A DNA stretch of 64,000 nt from Oscillospiraceae bacterium (GTDB taxonomy: Bacteria > Bacillota > Clostridia > Oscillospirales > Ruminococcaceae): the NCBI GenBank assembly GCA_015067185.1, contig SVMZ01000005.1, positions 51,023 to 115,022 on the forward strand. The letters are read 5' to 3'. A program made the position numbers and the translations under genes. Below the pieces are notes generated by a model. That model had not been told where the DNA came from, did not search any database, and saw only the letters and a list, made by a program, of their open reading frames with translations. Positions 60,653 to 64,000 of the stretch are shown here, one piece after another; within the stretch, counting starts at the first letter, position 1, and each line of letters begins with the position of its first letter.

Positions 60653-61504
60653 ATGGTTGGGGAATTGTTTCCGCGTACAATAGTAGGTGGCGTATCTCTT
60701 TCACGCATGATTATCGGGTCTAACTGGATGCTTGGATACAGCCACAGATCCAGTGCTGCAGACCAGAACATTAAGAGCTATCACAGTGATGGTGAGCGAG
60801 CTTATGAAATGTTCTGTACTTTTCTGGAGAATGGTGTAGATACCTTTATGTCTATCCTTTCACAGTGCGGACATCTGCTGGATTCCATCAAACGTGCAGA
60901 ACAGACGGTAGGACGTAAGATGATTCTCGTGGATACACCGATTTTGAATGTTGACAACAATGAAATGGCCAGACAACAGGCCAGAGAAACAGTGCGCCAG
61001 AGTAAGGAGTTGGGCGCTACGTTTTGTCTGCTGCATCATTCCTGCGCAGAACAGTTGGTGTGCAAGAACACCAGAACAATAGACCGTCTTCCGGATTATC
61101 TTTCTATGATCAGGGAAGAGGGGATGCTTCCGGGACTTTCTGCTCATATGCCGGAGTTGGTAATCTATTCAGACCTCAATGAATATGATGTTGAAACATA
61201 TATCCAGCTCTATAACTGTATGGGATTCCTGATGCAGATTGAGGTTGAGAGTGTCAATCAGATCATTTGGAATGCCAAAAAACCGGTTATGACCATTAAA
61301 CCGATGGCTGCCGGACGTGTGACGCCTTTTGTTGGCCTCAATTTCTCCTGGGCAACACTGCGTCCCTGTGATATGGTTACTATTGGGTGTATGAATGCGT
61401 GGGAAGCTGCACAGGATATTGAGATATCCAGGGCATATTTTGAAGGAAGAGCTCCCATGATGGAAGGACGGGCCAGCCCGAAAAAGACAGATATTATTGT
61501 CTGA
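60653..61504 (+). CDS. aldo/keto reductase-like TIM-barrel protein of unknown function
   Basis: A 283-residue soluble protein. The start (FPRTIVGGVSLSRMIIGSNWMLGY), the middle strand (FCLLHHS) and the end (KPMAAGRVTPFVGLNFSWATL, VTIGCMNAWEAAQDIEIS) follow the layout of aldo/keto reductase barrels, but the Tyr-Lys-His-Asp tetrad is not evident. It may have lost oxidoreductase activity. Similar proteins occur in Clostridia without a named function. AGGAGG lies upstream of the ATG. It is followed by a strong terminator. Confidence 0.6.
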   Translation: MVGELFPRTIVGGVSLSRMIIGSNWMLGYSHRSSAADQNIKSYHSDGERAYEMFCTFLENGVDTFMSILSQCGHLLDSIKRAEQTVGRKMILVDTPILNVDNNEMARQQARETVRQSKELGATFCLLHHSCAEQLVCKNTRTIDRLPDYLSMIREEGMLPGLSAHMPELVIYSDLNEYDVETYIQLYNCMGFLMQIEVESVNQIIWNAKKPVMTIKPMAAGRVTPFVGLNFSWATLRPCDMVTIGCMNAWEAAQDIEISRAYFEGRAPMMEGRASPKKTDIIV

Positions 61505-61532
61505 CAGAATTCAAAACATTTTCAGTAAGAAA

Positions 61533-61591
61533 CATATACGGCAGACATGACCAGTGAGTAAAGTTGGTGAATGTACTGCCGTATGTTTTTT
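61533..61591 (+). terminator. intrinsic terminator
   Basis: ATACGGCAG with CTGCCGTAT encloses a second paired segment (ACAT/ATGT), followed by TTTTTT (61586-61591). Confidence 0.85.
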
Positions 61592-61635
61592 AGTTGAAGT
61601 TTCAAGGATATTTGTTGCGGAAATTGCGACTTTTC

Positions 61636-61664
61636 TTGACAACGGAAAAAGGATGGATTATACT
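61636..61664 (+). promoter_or_regulatory. promoter of galE
   Basis: TTGACA (61636-61641), 17-base spacer, TATACT (61659-61664), close before the ribosome site. Confidence 0.82.
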
Positions 61665-61701
61665 GATAACAGAGAGATATTTTGAAAGGAGAATGAGACA
61701 A

Positions 61702-62700
61702 ATGTCTATACTTGTTACAGGTGGAGCCGGCTATATTGGTAGCCATACATGCGTTGAACTGCTTGAGGCAGGGAAAGATATTGTTATTGTTGATAACTTT
61801 GTCAACTCCAAGCCGGAAGCACTTGAGCGTATTAAGGCAATCACCAAAAAGGATTTTAAATTCTATGAGGCAGATCTCATCGACAGAGAAGCCATTGAAA
61901 AGATATTTGCAGAAAATGAGATTGACGCAGTGATCCATTTTGCAGGACTGAAAGCCGTTGGTGAATCGGTAAGTATCCCGCTGAGATATTATCACAACAA
62001 CATCACCGGAACGCTGATTCTCTGTGAAGTTATGGCCAAGTACGGCTGTAAGAGAATGGTATTCAGCTCTTCTGCCACCGTTTATGGAATGAGCAACATT
62101 CCTCCATATAACGAGACAATGCCCACATCTGCTACCAATCCCTATGGACGTACCAAGCTGATGATTGAGGAGATTCTTAAAGATCTCTGCATCTCCGATA
62201 GCGAGTGGAGCACTGTGATGCTGAGATACTTCAATCCCATCGGCGCTCATAAGAGCGGATTGATCGGCGAATCTCCCAATGGAATTCCCAACAACCTGCT
62301 GCCCTATGTTGCCATGGTGGCAAACGGAAAACTGAAGCATCTGAATGTCTATGGTGATGACTATGAGACTCCGGATGGCACCGGTGTTCGTGACTATATC
62401 CATGTTGTGGATCTCGCTAAGGGACATTTGAAAGCCCTCAATTATGCTTACAACAATACGGGAGCAAAGGCTGTCAACCTCGGTACAGGGCACGGATACA
62501 GTGTGCTGGATGTTGTTAAAGCTTATGAGAAGGCCAGTGGTAAGAATGTTCCCTATGTGATTGGTCCGCGCCGTCCCGGCGATGTAGCTGCTTCTTTTGC
62601 GGATGCATCCGAAGCTAAAAGAGTTTTCAACTGGGAAGCAACGCTCGGTATTGATGAAATGTGTGAAGATTCCTGGCGTTTTGCCTCCAATAATCAGTAA
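61702..62700 (+). CDS. galE: UDP-glucose 4-epimerase
   Basis: GalE (332 residues) interconverts UDP-glucose and UDP-galactose with bound NAD. The Rossmann motif VTGGAGYIGSH, the Ser-rich SSSATVYG, the catalytic NPYGRTK (YxxxK) and the C-terminal RRPGDVAASFAD match the extended short-chain family. ATG 61702 has AGGAG about 11 bases upstream and lies just after the promoter; longer frames are not transcribed. It is monocistronic, with no galK or galT nearby, so it may mainly serve cell-surface sugar supply. Confidence 0.95.
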   Translation: MSILVTGGAGYIGSHTCVELLEAGKDIVIVDNFVNSKPEALERIKAITKKDFKFYEADLIDREAIEKIFAENEIDAVIHFAGLKAVGESVSIPLRYYHNNITGTLILCEVMAKYGCKRMVFSSSATVYGMSNIPPYNETMPTSATNPYGRTKLMIEEILKDLCISDSEWSTVMLRYFNPIGAHKSGLIGESPNGIPNNLLPYVAMVANGKLKHLNVYGDDYETPDGTGVRDYIHVVDLAKGHLKALNYAYNNTGAKAVNLGTGHGYSVLDVVKAYEKASGKNVPYVIGPRRPGDVAASFADASEAKRVFNWEATLGIDEMCEDSWRFASNNQ

Positions 62701-62710
62701 AAAGAATATT

Positions 62711-62747
62711 TGCGGCGGTTGGAGAAGATCTGACCGCTGCATTTTTT
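62711..62747 (+). terminator. intrinsic terminator after galE
   Basis: TGCGGCGGT and ACCGCTGCA pair with one wobble, followed by TTTTTT (62742-62747). Confidence 0.85.
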
Positions 62748-62854
62748 ATGTAAGGAGAAGTACGGTAAATAGAGTAAATTAGAGAAGATGAATTATATAT
62801 ATAAGATTATATTTACTTTTAAATTATAGTATGGAATTAATATAGTTTGTCTTA

Positions 62855-62883
62855 TTGACAGAAGATAAGAGTTGTTTTATAAT
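62855..62883 (+). promoter_or_regulatory. perfect consensus promoter of the dehydrogenase gene
   Basis: TTGACA (62855-62860), 17 bases, TATAAT (62878-62883). Both boxes and spacing are ideal, which predicts strong expression. Confidence 0.9.
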
Positions 62884-62931
62884 AGAAGTTAATAAAAGTG
62901 CAGTTAATCTCATGGATGGAGGATGAATTAG

Positions 62932-64000
62932 ATGGAAAATAAAATAACCGCATCGGCGGAGAAGTTTGCTGCTTTGATTGAAGCTCAGCTTGCCAGAGTA
63001 GAGAGAATGAAGGCTCAGAAAGAGTTTGTAAATTACGAAAAGTTGGATAAAATCATTATTGGTGTCTGCGGTGGAGACGGTATTGGTCCGATCATCACCG
63101 GTGAGGCTCAGCGTGTTCTCACCTTCCTTCTCAAGGAAGAGGTAGAGGCAGGAAAGGTAGAGTTTAAGGTAATCGACGGCCTTACCATTGAGAACCGTGT
63201 AGCTGCCAATAAGGCAATTCCCGATGATGTTCTCGCAGAGATCAAGAGCTGCCATGTTATCCTCAAAGGACCGACCACCACGCCGAAAGCCGGCGATCCG
63301 TGGCCCAATATTGAAAGTGCCAACGTTGCTATGCGTAAAGAGCTTGACCTCTTTGCCAACGTTCGTCCCGTAAAGGTTCCCGATCAGGGCATTGACTGGA
63401 CTTTCTTCCGTGAGAATACCGAGGGTGCTTATACCCTTGGCTCCTGTGGCGTTGATGTCGACGACGAACTCGCTTTCGATTTTACTGTTACCACAACAGA
63501 AGGTACCGAGCGTATTGCACGTCTTGCTTATGAGTTTGCCAAAAACAACGGCAAAGAGAGAGTATCCATTGTTACCAAGGCCAACATCATTAAGAAGACT
63601 GACGGTAAGTTCCTGAAACTTTGTCAGAAGATCGGTGAAGAATATCCGGACATCACTACCGATGACTGGTTTATCGATATCATGACTGCTAAGCTCATTG
63701 ATGAGAAGCGCCGTCGTGACTTTAAAGTATTCATTCTGCCCAACCTCTACGGCGATATCATCACCGATGAAGCTGCTGAGTTCCAGGGAGGCGTAGGCAC
63801 CGCAGGAAGCGCCAACATTGGTAAGCGTTATGCCATGTTTGAAGCGATCCATGGTTCCGCTCCCCGTATGATGACAGAGGGCCGCGGCTGCTATGCAGAT
63901 CCCTGCTCCATGCTCCGTGCAACCGTTCTGTTGCTCTCCCATATTGGCAAGATTGAGCAGTCCAAGAAACTGGAGCGTGCTCTTGATATCTGCATGTTCG
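62932..64000 (+). CDS. isocitrate/isopropylmalate-family dehydrogenase (partial)
   Basis: The first 356 codons of a gene running past the window end. The frame shows the beta-decarboxylating dehydrogenase family: GVCGGDGIGPIITGEA at the start of the fold, the substrate loop ESANVAMRKELDLFANVRP (Ser, Asn, Arg), FRENTEGAY, the metal-binding GDIITDEAAEFQGG and the HGSAPR coenzyme loop. An N-terminal extension of about 40 residues precedes the fold. Isocitrate is the likeliest substrate, serving 2-oxoglutarate supply; isopropylmalate cannot be excluded. ATG 62932 has GGAGG 9 bases upstream. Codon bias and promoter suggest abundant product. Confidence 0.88.
   Translation, partial: MENKITASAEKFAALIEAQLARVERMKAQKEFVNYEKLDKIIIGVCGGDGIGPIITGEAQRVLTFLLKEEVEAGKVEFKVIDGLTIENRVAANKAIPDDVLAEIKSCHVILKGPTTTPKAGDPWPNIESANVAMRKELDLFANVRPVKVPDQGIDWTFFRENTEGAYTLGSCGVDVDDELAFDFTVTTTEGTERIARLAYEFAKNNGKERVSIVTKANIIKKTDGKFLKLCQKIGEEYPDITTDDWFIDIMTAKLIDEKRRRDFKVFILPNLYGDIITDEAAEFQGGVGTAGSANIGKRYAMFEAIHGSAPRMMTEGRGCYADPCSMLRATVLLLSHIGKIEQSKKLERALDICMF

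Noticed and set aside
1..64000. tRNA or rRNA genes, CRISPR arrays, insertion sequences, integrases, phage genes
   Set aside because: I looked for T-loop and CCA-like signatures, repeated spacers, transposase motifs and flanking repeats and saw none.

Overview
The window looks like the chromosome of a Gram-positive, probably gut-associated anaerobe of the class Clostridia (Oscillospirales-like; the family level is inference). Supporting signs are consensus sigma-A promoters with 17-bp spacers, strong AGGAGG ribosome sites with frequent TTG and GTG starts, a CIRCE element, a T-box riboswitch, a split transketolase, ferredoxin-dependent 2-oxoacid oxidoreductase, and Firmicutes gene orders (miaB-ylbF-mutS-mutL-miaA and sepF-ylmH-divIVA-ileS-lspA-rluD). 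I see no rRNA, tRNA, CRISPR array, insertion sequence or prophage.

Layout. 1-5.1 kb: a YitT membrane protein, an SGNH hydrolase with an RpiB-type isomerase, and a copper P-type ATPase with metal-binding domains at both ends. 5.1-8.4 kb: a GH20 hexosaminidase and a HerA-like ATPase (DUF853). 8.5-11.3 kb: an ECF-like sigma factor overlapping a membrane-anchored serpin, then a small secreted glucosaminidase-like protein. 11.6-15.2 kb: murA, a WalJ-type nuclease, rlmH and a TauE-type permease. 15.2-18.2 kb: a three-gene flavoprotein/DUF1667 operon of the glycerol-3-phosphate dehydrogenase type. 18.3-23 kb: GH5-like and GH2 enzymes read divergently from an AraC regulator. 23-25.3 kb: DUF5685, J-domain and membrane proteins. 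25.4-30.8 kb: a C1B aminopeptidase, then a T-box (specifier probably UGG, Trp) in front of iorA-iorB-paaK. 30.8-37.2 kb: CIRCE-controlled hsp20, an APH-fold phosphotransferase, two lipoproteins, a small zinc-ribbon membrane protein and a DUF4838 protein. 37.3-39.8 kb: a GyrI-like protein, a methyltransferase and a frameshifted PTS-IIC gene. 40.1-41.9 kb: a PASTA-domain pseudokinase.

From 42 kb on the region is mostly housekeeping: tRNA modification and mismatch repair (miaB, ylbF, mutS, mutL, miaA), an HlyD-like adaptor, the division and translation cluster (sepF, ylmH, divIVA, ileS, lspA, rluD), a HAD phosphatase, both transketolase halves, an AKR-like protein, galE, and an isocitrate/isopropylmalate-type dehydrogenase that runs off the right edge.

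The three cytosolic glycosidases lack signal peptides and sit apart from transporters, so they probably act on imported oligosaccharides. The parts most worth a second look are the sigma factor/serpin pair, the Trp-type T-box on an indolepyruvate oxidoreductase/aryl-acetate CoA-ligase operon (which suggests salvage of Trp from indoleacetate), the pseudokinase, and the CopA-CopZ fusion with its own internal ribosome site.
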